Assembly: GCF_041154745.1 (NCBI RefSeq)
Contig: NZ_AP031573.1
Span: forward strand, 1,736,001 to 1,800,000
Length of the DNA: 64,000 nt
From: Flavobacterium sp. CFS9
GTDB lineage: Bacteria > Bacteroidota > Bacteroidia > Flavobacteriales > Flavobacteriaceae
Direction: 5' to 3'
Shown here: positions 35,532 to 43,826 of the stretch, piece after piece
How positions within the stretch are numbered: position 1 is the stretch's first letter
Layout of the letters: the number at the start of each line of letters is the position of its first letter
Translations under genes and position numbers: made by a program
Notes under the pieces: generated by a model
Told to the model about the DNA's origin: nothing
Databases searched by the model: none
Seen by the model: the letters and a program-made list of their open reading frames with translations, nothing else

Positions 35532-35585
35532 TTTTAGACTTGTCTAAAAATATTGTTGTGCAGATATAATTTATCCCTATATTTG
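35532..35585 (+). promoter_or_regulatory. mntH promoter with an MntR-like palindrome
   Basis: TTTTAGACTTGTCTAAAA (35532-35549) is a perfect 8-2-8 palindrome. It is followed by TTG (35556-35558), 19 bases, and TATATTTG (35578-35585), a full Bacteroidota promoter. The start codon is 20 bases beyond the -7 box. The DtxR/MntR gene two kilobases downstream encodes the likely binder. Confidence 0.72.
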
Positions 35586-35604
35586 TTCAAACAACATTTT
35601 TACA

Positions 35605-37473
35605 ATGACCAAGTCTTTAGAAGAAGTACACCAATCGGTTGCAACACAACATAAAAAAACAGGATTTAGAAAAATATTAGCCTTTTTAGGACCGGCCTAT
35701 CTGGTAAGTGTCGGTTATATGGACCCCGGAAACTGGGCGACAGATATTGCCGGCGGAAGTCAGTTTGGGTATTCTTTACTTTGGGTTTTACTAATGAGTA
35801 ATTTGATGGCGTTACTCCTTCAAAGCCTGAGCGCAAGACTGGGAATTGTGACTCAGCGTGATTTGGCACAGGCATCGCGCGAGACTTACTCCAGATCTAT
35901 CAATTACATTTTATACTTTTTAGCCGAAATTGCTATTGCGGCCTGCGACCTTGCTGAGGTTCTGGGAATGGCGATCGGAATTAATCTTTTGTTTGACATT
36001 CCGTTAATCGAAGGGGTTTTGATCACCGTATTGGATACTTTCTTATTGTTGTTCCTCATTAACAAAGGAATCCGAAAAATGGAGGCTTTTATTATTGTAT
36101 TGGTAGCGATCATTGGATTCTCTTTTATATTCGAAATGATTTTTGCAGAACCTGAACTGGATAAAGTTATTTACGGTCTGGTTCCTTCAATTCCAAGTTC
36201 TGCCGCTTTGTACATTGCCATTGGGATTATTGGTGCCACGGTGATGCCTCACAATTTATACCTGCACTCATCATTAGTACAAACCCGAAAATTCGACAGA
36301 ACTCCGGCCGGAATCAAACAGGCATTGAAATACAACTTTATAGATTCGACTATCGCTTTAAATCTTGCCTTTTTTGTAAACGCAGCTATTCTAATTCTTG
36401 CAGCGGCTACTTTTTACAAAAACGGAATGTTTGAAGTGGCTGAAATTCAGGATGCACACCAATTTCTAGAACCTTTACTGGGAACTAAATGGGCTCCTAT
36501 TTTATTTGCCGTAGCCTTAATTGCTGCGGGACAAAGCTCAACCGTTACGGGAACTTTAGCCGGTCAGATTGTAATGGAAGGTTACCTGAACTTGCGCATC
36601 CAGCCATGGGTGAGAAGAATTTTAACCCGATTAATTGCCATCGTGCCTGCCGTTGTAGTCATTTTAATTTACGGCGAAAGCGTAACAGGAAAATTATTGA
36701 TTCTGAGTCAGGTTATACTGAGTTTACAGCTTGGTTTCGCAATTATTCCGCTGATTCATTTCGTGAGCGATAAAACCAAAATGAAAGGTTTTCATATTTC
36801 AAGAACGACACAGGTCGCCGCATGGATTATTGCTTCAATTATAGTAACTCTGAACGCAAAGCTGGTATATGACGAAATTACTTCCTGGCTACAAAACTCC
36901 GATAATCCAACGGTTCTCTGGTTGACAGTAGTTCCGCTTGCTTTTGGATTTCTGGCCTTATTGCTTTACATCGTATTCAAGCCTTTTGTGACGAGAATAA
37001 AATCAAATATCGAGAATCATTCTCCACATCACTTAAAACTAGTTTATACGCCAAAAGAAAGCTACGGCAAGAAAAATATAGCGATTACAGTCGATTTTTC
37101 TAAGGCCGATGAAGTCGCATTAAACAACGCCTTTGAACTGGGCGGAATCGACGCGCAATACACCTTAATTCACATCGTTGAAACTGTTGGAGCTTTGATG
37201 TATGGAGGCAATATCGACGATCATGAAACGACTATTGACGAAAAACTATTATTAGAATACAAAGAGATGCTGTCCCTAAAAGGTTTCAAAATCGAAACGG
37301 AACTTGGCTTTGGAAAACCAAACAGTGTGATTCCCGAAATCATCAATCTTGGTAATTTCGACATTTTAGTAATGGGAACCCATGGCCACACCGGACTAAA
37401 AGATATTCTGTTTGGCACAACAGTAGACAAATTGAGACACAAAATTTCTATACCTTTGTTGATTGTTAAATAA
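35605..37473 (+). CDS. mntH: Nramp-family manganese/iron transporter fused to a UspA domain
   Basis: A 622-residue two-part protein. Residues about 25-460 form an 11-12 helix Nramp proton-coupled divalent metal importer, with the metal site DPGN in TM1 (residues 40-43, YMDPGNW) and MPHN in TM6. Residues about 480-622 form a universal stress protein domain, with the ATP-binding loop GTHGHTGLKDILFGTT. Classical MntH is about 410-440 residues and has no such tail. The Usp part may sense ATP or stress and adjust uptake (inference). The MntR-like operator upstream and mntR downstream support manganese control. Confidence 0.92.
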   Translation: MTKSLEEVHQSVATQHKKTGFRKILAFLGPAYLVSVGYMDPGNWATDIAGGSQFGYSLLWVLLMSNLMALLLQSLSARLGIVTQRDLAQASRETYSRSINYILYFLAEIAIAACDLAEVLGMAIGINLLFDIPLIEGVLITVLDTFLLLFLINKGIRKMEAFIIVLVAIIGFSFIFEMIFAEPELDKVIYGLVPSIPSSAALYIAIGIIGATVMPHNLYLHSSLVQTRKFDRTPAGIKQALKYNFIDSTIALNLAFFVNAAILILAAATFYKNGMFEVAEIQDAHQFLEPLLGTKWAPILFAVALIAAGQSSTVTGTLAGQIVMEGYLNLRIQPWVRRILTRLIAIVPAVVVILIYGESVTGKLLILSQVILSLQLGFAIIPLIHFVSDKTKMKGFHISRTTQVAAWIIASIIVTLNAKLVYDEITSWLQNSDNPTVLWLTVVPLAFGFLALLLYIVFKPFVTRIKSNIENHSPHHLKLVYTPKESYGKKNIAITVDFSKADEVALNNAFELGGIDAQYTLIHIVETVGALMYGGNIDDHETTIDEKLLLEYKEMLSLKGFKIETELGFGKPNSVIPEIINLGNFDILVMGTHGHTGLKDILFGTTVDKLRHKISIPLLIVK

Positions 37474-37480
37474 AGTGACT

Positions 37481-37561
37481 ATGGTTCTGAGTCGCTAAGA
37501 TTCTTAGGTTTTCTTTGGAATCTTTTAACTTAGCAACTCAGAACCTTAGAACCTTAGAACC
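37481..37561. repeat. Nested CTAAG/CTTAG-word hairpin next to mntR
   Basis: The left arm GGTTCTGAGTCGCTAAG and right arm CTTAGCAACTCAGAACC are near-perfect complements, followed by further ACCTTAGAACC words up to 12 bases from the mntR start codon. Same family as at 0.3 and 26.1 kb. Confidence 0.65.
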
Positions 37562-37573
37562 TCCAAAAAAAAA

Positions 37574-38227
37574 ATGACTTTTTCAGAAGAAAACTATCTT
37601 AAATCCATATACCACCTTACGGCTTCAAACGATGCTGAAGTGAGCACCAATGCTATTGCCGAAATGATGGAAACCAAAGCTTCATCTGTTACCGATATGC
37701 TTAAAAAGTTAGCGGAGAAAGATTTAGTCAACTATAAAAAATATCAGGGTGTTTCTTTGACTGAAAACGGAAAACTGGCTGCCAAAATGATTGTCAGAAA
37801 ACATCGTTTATGGGAGGTGTTTTTAGTAGAAAAACTGAACTTTTCCTGGGATGAAGTTCATGATATCGCCGAACAGCTGGAACACATCAAATCAGAACAA
37901 CTGATTAACCGCCTGGATGATTTTCTGGGAAATCCAACCGAAGATCCGCATGGAGACCCGATTCCCGATGCCAATGGACGAATCGTTAAGATCGAAAAAC
38001 AATTGCTTTCTGAATTAACAGAATATCAAACCGGGGTTTGCGTGGGCGTAAAAGATACTTCTTCAGAGTTTTTAAAGTATCTGGACAAACAAGGAATCGC
38101 TTTGGGTTCTAAAATTGACCTTTTATCGAAAGAATCGTTTGACCTGTCAGTCAAAATTAAGGTGGACGGAAAAGAATTGTCTATTTCGAATAAAATTGCT
38201 TCTAATTTGTTTGTAAAACTGGTTTAA
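37574..38227 (+). CDS. mntR: DtxR/MntR-family metal-dependent repressor
   Basis: A 217-residue regulator. The N-terminal winged helix (SEENYLKSIYHLTASNDAEVSTNAIAEMM...SSVTDMLKKLAEKDLV), the helical dimerisation/metal domain (ENGKLAAKMIVRKHRLWEVFLVEKL, EQLEHIKSEQL) and a C-terminal FeoA/SH3-like domain (about 145-217) match the longer DtxR type. It should bind Mn2+ or Fe2+ and repress importer genes. Its likely sites are the palindrome at 35532 and the weaker one at 32444. It lies 100 bases downstream of mntH. Confidence 0.88.
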   Translation: MTFSEENYLKSIYHLTASNDAEVSTNAIAEMMETKASSVTDMLKKLAEKDLVNYKKYQGVSLTENGKLAAKMIVRKHRLWEVFLVEKLNFSWDEVHDIAEQLEHIKSEQLINRLDDFLGNPTEDPHGDPIPDANGRIVKIEKQLLSELTEYQTGVCVGVKDTSSEFLKYLDKQGIALGSKIDLLSKESFDLSVKIKVDGKELSISNKIASNLFVKLV

Positions 38228-38308
38228 AAATACTTTCCTAAGAATTTACAAAGGTTTTCCGTAAGCATGCACGTATAGCTTGTTTCTTTGTTTAAAAAAA
38301 TATATGCC

Positions 38309-38551
38309 GATCCTACGGATCTTTATTTCTTGTACTAATCCTACAACGGATTTCATCCGTTGCTATAAATATACCGTTCCTGCGGAACTGTTCGTTTTTT
38401 CTTTTTCTAAAAAAAAGGATCTGCCTACAGTCAGAAATATATTGTCATAAAACTTAAGTCATTTCATTAAATAAAATTACAAACCGAGCTCCAACGGAGC
38501 AAAATACTTATAGCACAATTATCCCGAACCGCGAATGAGCTCCGGAGGAGC
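38309..38551. repeat. Cluster of five REP-like triloop hairpins
   Basis: Within the 378-base gene-free stretch 38228-38605 are GATCC-TAC-GGATC (38309-38321), CAACGGAT-TTC-ATCCGTTG (38344-38362), GTTCC-TGC-GGAAC (38376-38388), GCTCC-AAC-GGAGC (38488-38500) and GCTCC-GGA-GGAGC (38539-38551). Each has a perfect stem and a three-base loop, usually beside a TATAAATA-type AT block. The stems differ by compensatory changes. The same design occurs beside the transposase relic at 51.6-52.5 kb. Confidence 0.82.
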
Positions 38552-38605
38552 GTTATATCAAATATTGTTTATCCTAATTTTTAAAACAAATTAGCGTCCA
38601 AAAAT

Positions 38606-39007
38606 TTAAACAATCCCCTTCTCAATCATTTCCAGCATTACCGGAGAGGCATTTTTAAACGTTGGCGGCTGTTCGATAATACTTCCTGCGTTCTTTTTGT
38701 TCACTTTAAAAGTCAGGTCATTGTCTGTGGTAAACAAAAGAGCAGTTAAAAATGGATTTTTAATATAGCTTCCTAATACCAATAACGCTTCGTCTAAAGT
38801 ATGAATGCTTTCAATTTCTTCGGTTTTATATCTGGTTGTTAAAGAAACAGAGAAGGTATTATTCTCATTCAAAACCAAGCGAAAATAGATGTTTTTAATC
38901 TCGGTATCGCCCATTGTTTTCGCCAAAGTCAATTTTGCGAAGGTTCCCGCCTGAATACTTTCTTTGACACGCTCACAAAAGAGCGCAAATATTGGTTCGT
39001 AAGACAT
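38606..39007 (-). CDS. Conserved small protein of unknown function
   Basis: A 133-residue soluble protein beginning MSYEPIFALFCERVKESI. The longer frame up to 39061 starts at TTG and runs through a repeat element, so ATG at 39007 is chosen. From memory the sequence (GTFAKLTLAKTMG, IKNIYFRLVLNE, TRYKTEEIESIHTLDEAL, ALLFTTDNDLTF) resembles the N-terminal domain of a longer Bacteroidota class I methyltransferase family. Here it ends with MLEMIEKGIV and no methyltransferase domain follows. It may be a stand-alone domain or a truncated gene. The REP cluster starts 55 bases past its stop codon. Confidence 0.55.
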   Translation of the reverse strand: MSYEPIFALFCERVKESIQAGTFAKLTLAKTMGDTEIKNIYFRLVLNENNTFSVSLTTRYKTEEIESIHTLDEALLVLGSYIKNPFLTALLFTTDNDLTFKVNKKNAGSIIEQPPTFKNASPVMLEMIEKGIV

Positions 39008-39016
39008 ATTGTTGTG

Positions 39017-39118
39017 ATTATTTAACCGCAAAGGTCGCAAAGATTTACGCAGGGTTTGCAAAGATTTTAAATTTTCTTTGCGTGCTTTGCATAATCCTTA
39101 GCGACCTTTGCGGTTAAG
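39017..39118. repeat. Nested hairpin built from GCAAAG/CTTTGC words
   Basis: TTAACCGCAAAGGTCGCAAAG on the left pairs with CTTTGCATAATCC-TTAGCGACCTTTGCGGTTAA on the right, with further GCAAAG/CTTTGC words inside. It separates two minus-strand genes. Confidence 0.72.
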
Positions 39119-39125
39119 ATAAAAT

Positions 39126-39908
39126 TTATTTTCCTGTAAATTCAGCTTTACGTTTTTCTAAAAATGCCGTTGTTCCTTCTTTGAAATCCTGAGTTCCGAA
39201 ACATTTTCCGAATGATTTAATCTCGGTGTCAAAACCATTTTTACCATCAGTATAGTTTGCATTGATCGCTTTTATAGCTTTAGCGATTGCAAATGGTGCA
39301 TTTTTAATGATTTTCTGAGCGATTCCGTTGGTGAACTCTAAAAGCTCTGCTTGTGGTACTACATGATTCACTAAACCATATTGCTTAGCCTCTTCTGCAC
39401 CAATCATAGCAGCGGTCATGATCATTTCCATCGCACGGCCTTTCCCTACTAATTGTGGTAAACGCTGTGTTCCTCCGTAACCCGGAATCAATCCTAAAGT
39501 TACTTCCGGCAAGCCCATTTTAGCATTGTCTGAGGCTACTCTGAAATGACAAGACATCGCCAATTCCAGTCCTCCTCCAAGAGCAAAACCATTTACAGCC
39601 GCAATTACAGGTTTTTTCAAACTCTCAATAAGATCAAATAAGGTTTCCTGTCCCTCTGCTGCCAATTGCGCCCCCTCGACAATAGTATAATTGGCAAATT
39701 CCGAAATATCAGCTCCGGCTACAAATGCCTTCTCCCCGCTTCCGGTGATAATGATAACACGAACATCATCATTTTTGCCTAACAGCTTCACTGCTTTACT
39801 TAAGTCACTGATCGTAGCTTTATTTAACGCATTTAATTTGGTAGGTCTATTGATGGTTACGGTCGCAATTTTTTCTTCGATTGAGATTAAAATATTTTCG
39901 TAGTTCAT
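39126..39908 (-). CDS. Enoyl-CoA hydratase/isomerase (crotonase family)
   Basis: A 260-residue crotonase. The two oxyanion-hole elements are AFVAGADISEF and AAVNGFALGGGLELAMSC. The catalytic glutamates of short-chain enoyl-CoA hydratase appear in GLPEVTLGLIPGYGGTQRL. It probably hydrates 2-enoyl-CoA in fatty-acid or butyrate-type metabolism. Exact chain length is unknown. Single gene, 10 bases downstream of the histidine kinase stop, possibly co-transcribed with it. Confidence 0.9.
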   Translation of the reverse strand: MNYENILISIEEKIATVTINRPTKLNALNKATISDLSKAVKLLGKNDDVRVIIITGSGEKAFVAGADISEFANYTIVEGAQLAAEGQETLFDLIESLKKPVIAAVNGFALGGGLELAMSCHFRVASDNAKMGLPEVTLGLIPGYGGTQRLPQLVGKGRAMEMIMTAAMIGAEEAKQYGLVNHVVPQAELLEFTNGIAQKIIKNAPFAIAKAIKAINANYTDGKNGFDTEIKSFGKCFGTQDFKEGTTAFLEKRKAEFTGK

Positions 39909-39918
39909 GATGCTAATT

Positions 39919-41391
39919 TTATGAGTTTGTTATCGGTAAAGAAACTCTGAATGTCGTTCCTTTCCCATAAGTTGATTCAAAGGTAATTGTTCCTTTGTAA
40001 TTTTCGATGATGTTTTTGATAATTCCGAGTCCAAGCCCCATTCCACTTGTTTTTGTGGTAAATTTTGGCTCGAAAATTCTGCTTATATCCTGTTTCTGAA
40101 TTCCGACACCGTTGTCTTTTACTGCAATTTCTACATCGTCGTCTATGCGTTTTACAGTAACTACAATCGATTTATGAAACTGACTCTCCGGAATTGCCTG
40201 AGTTGCGTTTTTAACCAGATTGGTGATGACCCGTATCAATTGTGTACGATCCATTTTGGAGATAATTTCTTCTTCTTCACTTTCAAAAACGATATAATCT
40301 TCATTGAAAATATCTAACGCAAGCTCAACAACCTCAACCACATTTAGGGTTTCGTTTTGTTGTGCCGGCATCGAAGCAAAGTTCGAGAATGCCGAAGCTA
40401 CTGCTGTCATGGTATCAATTTGCTGAATTAAGGTCTCCGAATAATCATTTAGTTTTTGCTTAACATCCGGCGCAGTCGGGTCAAACTTACGTTGAAAACT
40501 CTGCACCGTTAAACGCATCGGTGTAAGTGGATTTTTAATTTCGTGGGCTACCTGTTTTGCCATTTCACGCCATGCCTCTTCACGTTCACTTTGGGCTAAT
40601 TTTATAGCACTGGTTTCCAGTTTATCCACCATTCCATTATAAGCCTTGATCAGGAAATTGACTTCTTTACTGTTGGCTTCTAAAACGATCTTCTCATTTT
40701 TCTGGTCTAAGTTTGTTTCTTCTAACTTATCAGAAATTGTTTTTAGTGATTTTGTAATATAAGTCGATAAAAAATAAGCCAATCCGAAAGCCACAATCAA
40801 CATGAAGGAATATACCTGACTCAACCGAATCAAAAAGGTGTTGAGCTCATTGTCGTAGTACCCGTCATCTTCTAAATAAGGAAGGTTTAGAATCCCAAGA
40901 GGTTTGAACTTTTCGTCTTTAATCAAACTATAAGATGATCTGTTTTTAACGCCATCAATCGTTTTAATATCTACAAAACGTTTTTCGATAGAAGAACGCA
41001 CTAATTTCAGGATGTACTCAGGAATTGGCGGAGCAACTTTATCAACGGCGAAAGATTCTTTGGAAGATTTCAACAATTTTCCGTCAAGGCTGTAAATGTT
41101 GATTTCGATTTTATGAATCTGAGCCAGTTCGTGTATTTTATCTTTAAAAATTAAATCCAGATTGGCCGTTTTTAAAGGATAGGTTGTAGTGGAGAGCACA
41201 TAATTGATGTGTTCTTTTACTGCATTCTCTTTTCGCTCAAGACGTTCCTGATGGTATTCTTTTGCTTCATTCTTAAACTGAATAATGGAAATAGACGCTA
41301 ATAAAAACGATGCCACAACAATCAATACAATCATCGACAGGAAAATCCTGGTTCGAAGCGAAAGCATTGACATTTTGAAGTTGTTAAACAT
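39919..41391 (-). CDS. Membrane sensor histidine kinase (NtrY-like)
   Basis: A 490-residue kinase. TM1 (FLSMIVLIVVASFLLASISII) and TM2 (about 195-215) flank a periplasmic sensor domain of about 150 residues. A HAMP linker, the HisKA domain with the phospho-acceptor histidine in VAHEIKNPLTPMRL, and an ATPase domain with N (TNLVKNATQAI), G1 (VKDNGVGIQ) and G2 (SGMGLGLGI) boxes follow. The frame from 41421 begins with TTG; ATG at 41391 is preferred. No response regulator is encoded nearby, so the partner is elsewhere. The signal is unknown. Confidence 0.88.
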   Translation of the reverse strand: MFNNFKMSMLSLRTRIFLSMIVLIVVASFLLASISIIQFKNEAKEYHQERLERKENAVKEHINYVLSTTTYPLKTANLDLIFKDKIHELAQIHKIEINIYSLDGKLLKSSKESFAVDKVAPPIPEYILKLVRSSIEKRFVDIKTIDGVKNRSSYSLIKDEKFKPLGILNLPYLEDDGYYDNELNTFLIRLSQVYSFMLIVAFGLAYFLSTYITKSLKTISDKLEETNLDQKNEKIVLEANSKEVNFLIKAYNGMVDKLETSAIKLAQSEREEAWREMAKQVAHEIKNPLTPMRLTVQSFQRKFDPTAPDVKQKLNDYSETLIQQIDTMTAVASAFSNFASMPAQQNETLNVVEVVELALDIFNEDYIVFESEEEEIISKMDRTQLIRVITNLVKNATQAIPESQFHKSIVVTVKRIDDDVEIAVKDNGVGIQKQDISRIFEPKFTTKTSGMGLGLGIIKNIIENYKGTITFESTYGKGTTFRVSLPITNS

Positions 41392-41398
41392 AGTTTTT

Positions 41399-41474
41399 GT
41401 TTTGTTTGTTTCAGGTTTCAAGTTTCAGGCTTCTTTGCGATTGGCAACTTGAAACTTGAAACCTGAAACTAAAA
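41399..41474. repeat. Nested hairpin built from GAAACTTGAAAC words
   Basis: The left arm TTTCAGGTTTCAAGTTTCAGG pairs with the right arm AACTTGAAACTTGAAACCTGAAAC across about 15 bases. A closely related element lies at 42030-42102. Confidence 0.72.
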
Positions 41475-41476
41475 AA

Positions 41477-42025
41477 CTATTTTCTCTCTCTTATTCTTTT
41501 ATAAAATCGAAATCCTAACATGATCAAAACTGAGAATAAAATAATTCCGATCACACCAAAAATCCAGTTGATAGCACTTTTTAAAACTACTAAAAAAACT
41601 ACTGCAAATAGTATAATGGTAGCACCTTCATTCCATAAACGCATGAAGTTATTGGAATATTTCACCTCATCATTTTGTAATTGTTTAAAAATCTGATGAC
41701 ATTTTAAATGATAGAGATACAATAGAAATACAAAACACAATTTTACATGCATCCATGGCATTTTAAGCCAGGCATTACCTAAATCTGTAAAAAGCAGCAT
41801 CCAAAAAGCAAAAATACTTGCCAATATTGCTGAGGGCCATGTAATAATGTACCATAAACGGTAGGTCATTATTTTATACTGTGCCTGTAAAATCTCTTTT
41901 TCGGGAGACGGTTTTTCACTGGCTTCAATTTGATATACAAACAAACGCACAATATAAAATAATCCTGCAAACCAGGTAATCACAAAAATAAGATGCAGTG
42001 ATTTTAAGTAATTGTAGTATTCCAT
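41477..42025 (-). CDS. hemJ: Protoporphyrinogen oxidase HemJ (CopD-like membrane protein)
   Basis: A 182-residue inner membrane protein with four to five helices. It begins MEYYNYLKSLHLIFVITWFAGL, with the conserved histidine of the HemJ heme-binding pair, and continues with LWYIITWPSAILA and LKMPWMHVKLCFVFLLYLYHLKCH. HemJ converts protoporphyrinogen IX to protoporphyrin IX. TTG at 42040 gives a longer frame; ATG at 42025 is chosen. It directly follows hemH on the minus strand, so the last two heme steps are encoded together. Confidence 0.88.
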   Translation of the reverse strand: MEYYNYLKSLHLIFVITWFAGLFYIVRLFVYQIEASEKPSPEKEILQAQYKIMTYRLWYIITWPSAILASIFAFWMLLFTDLGNAWLKMPWMHVKLCFVFLLYLYHLKCHQIFKQLQNDEVKYSNNFMRLWNEGATIILFAVVFLVVLKSAINWIFGVIGIILFSVLIMLGFRFYKRIRERK

Positions 42026-42029
42026 TATT

Positions 42030-42102
42030 ATATGTTTCAAGTTTCAAGTTTAAGGTTTTTTCTAAAGTTGATTATAACTTGAAACCTTAAACCTGAAACA
42101 AA
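42030..42102. repeat. Nested hairpin built from GAAACTTGAAAC words
   Basis: GTTTCAAGTTTCAAGTTTAAGG on the left pairs with CTTGAAACCTTAAACCTGAAAC on the right. It lies between hemH and hemJ and belongs to the same word family as 41399-41474. Confidence 0.7.
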
Positions 42103-42103
42103 A

Positions 42104-43117
42104 TTATTTCGCCCAATCGTTAATCCAGTTACCTACCGTTTGGCACCACTCGTCATCGTCATTCAAACAAGGTATTGCCAAAAACTCTTCGCCTCCGTTT
42201 GCTTCAAAATCTTCTTTGGCACGCATTGCGATTTCCTCTAAAGTTTCTAAACAATCCGAAACGAAAGCAGGTGTTACAACCGCCAAATTTTTGATTCCTT
42301 TTGCTGGCATCTTATCAATTTCAACATCAGTATAAGGCTCCAGCCATTTGTCTCCTGCCAAACGTGACTGAAATGTTAAGCTATACTTATCTTCAGGAAG
42401 TCCTAATAACTTCACGACTTGTCTGGTTGTTTCATAACATTGATGGCGGTAACAAAAATCATGCGCAGGTGAAGGTGTATTGCAACAAGATCCGTCAATT
42501 TTACAGTGTGATTTCGTCACATCGGTTTTACGAATATGACGTTCCGGGATTCCATGGTACGAGAACAATAAATGATCATAATCAAAACCAACCAAATGTT
42601 TCTGAATAGAATCAGCCAGATTCTTGATATAATCCGGTTTATTGTAAAACGCAGGAACATCTGTAAAAGTCATTTGTGGAAATTTCTTCTTACGAATTTC
42701 TTCTGCCTTAACTAAAATAGTCAAAGTAGATGCCATCGCATATTGCGGGTATAAAGGGAAAAGCAATACCTCTGTAACCCCCTGATCGTGCAACTTTTGA
42801 AGTCCTTTTTCGATGGTCATACTTCCGTAACGCATTGCTAAAGCAACCGGTACATTTACCAAAGGCTGAACCTTTTTTTGCATTCTTTCAGAAAGCACGA
42901 CCAAAGGAGAACCTTCATCCCACCATATTTTCGCATAAGCATGAGCTGATTCTTCCGGTCTTTTTCTTAAAATAATACCTCGAACCAATAAGGCACGCAA
43001 TAAATACGGAACGTCAATTACGTATTTATCCATTAAAAATTCGTCTAAATATGGTTTTACATCTTTTGGTGTTGGACTATCCGGAGATCCTAAGTTTACT
43101 AATAATACGCCTTTCAT
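42104..43117 (-). CDS. hemH: Ferrochelatase
   Basis: A 337-residue enzyme that inserts Fe2+ into protoporphyrin IX. The start MKGVLLVNLGSPDSPTPKDVKPYL, the metal-site histidine in LFSYHGIPERHI and the TFQSRLAGDKWLEPYTD block are all present. A cluster of cysteines (CKIDGSCCNTPSPAHDFCYRHQCYET) lies in the middle. Transcribed ahead of hemJ on the minus strand. A GCTTTAAGC-word repeat sits just upstream (43125-43165). Confidence 0.95.
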   Translation of the reverse strand: MKGVLLVNLGSPDSPTPKDVKPYLDEFLMDKYVIDVPYLLRALLVRGIILRKRPEESAHAYAKIWWDEGSPLVVLSERMQKKVQPLVNVPVALAMRYGSMTIEKGLQKLHDQGVTEVLLFPLYPQYAMASTLTILVKAEEIRKKKFPQMTFTDVPAFYNKPDYIKNLADSIQKHLVGFDYDHLLFSYHGIPERHIRKTDVTKSHCKIDGSCCNTPSPAHDFCYRHQCYETTRQVVKLLGLPEDKYSLTFQSRLAGDKWLEPYTDVEIDKMPAKGIKNLAVVTPAFVSDCLETLEEIAMRAKEDFEANGGEEFLAIPCLNDDDEWCQTVGNWINDWAK

Positions 43118-43283
43118 TATTTTTTTGCTTTAGGCTTTAAGCGCTTGGCTTTAAGCTTTTAATATGTTTGTTTTAAAAATTTCTTCAAAAGTAGAACTTC
43201 AAACTTTTTAGAAATATGATAAATGTTACTTTTTAATTATGTTTAGATTTATAAAATTGATATAATAACTAACATCTTCATTT

Positions 43284-43826
43284 TTATTTTTTTTTATATG
43301 TATTGAATATTTTTTTCAAAGCTTCATAATCTTTCTCTGTTCCAAATTCTTCTGTTTGAATATTTTTTTTAGAACTGATAAAATAAAAATGACCACACCA
43401 AAGACAGATTTTAGCTATACCTGAAATTTTGCTATTCTTTTTAAAAACTAAAATATCTCTATACTCGGGGGCACAAGCTTTATTTAATTCAAACATCTTT
43501 AAAGAGATTTTTTCTATAAAAACATCATTTCTTAGATATTCAACGTCTTTTTCCGATAATTCAAACCTAGAGAATCCATCAGAATTGACCATTTTAAGAA
43601 AAACAGAACTATTTAATGTATCTGGATAATCTTTATAAAAAACACTCTCAAAAATAGAATCTCTAACACCTATATTGGAGTTTCTACTTATCTCCTCCTC
43701 TTTACTTTTATTTAATGAATAGTACTCAACATTATCAAAATCAAAAAATGTCTTTTCTTCTTTGGACTTACAAGATATAATTACGAAAAGTAATAAAACT
43801 ATTGAATACCTCTTAAACATTAGCAT
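43284..43826 (-). CDS. Small lipoprotein of unknown function
   Basis: A 180-residue lipoprotein (VIISCKSKEE, lipid Cys19 from the first ATG; a second ATG is at 43820). The mature protein is charged, with a CAPEYRD element and CLWCGHFYF, a CxxC-containing strand near the C-terminus. I do not recognise the family. It is AT-rich compared with the hem genes on both sides and overlaps the end of the AraC regulator gene by 14 bases. It may be a later insertion in the heme locus. Confidence 0.65.
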   Translation of the reverse strand: MLMFKRYSIVLLLFVIISCKSKEEKTFFDFDNVEYYSLNKSKEEEISRNSNIGVRDSIFESVFYKDYPDTLNSSVFLKMVNSDGFSRFELSEKDVEYLRNDVFIEKISLKMFELNKACAPEYRDILVFKKNSKISGIAKICLWCGHFYFISSKKNIQTEEFGTEKDYEALKKIFNTYKKK

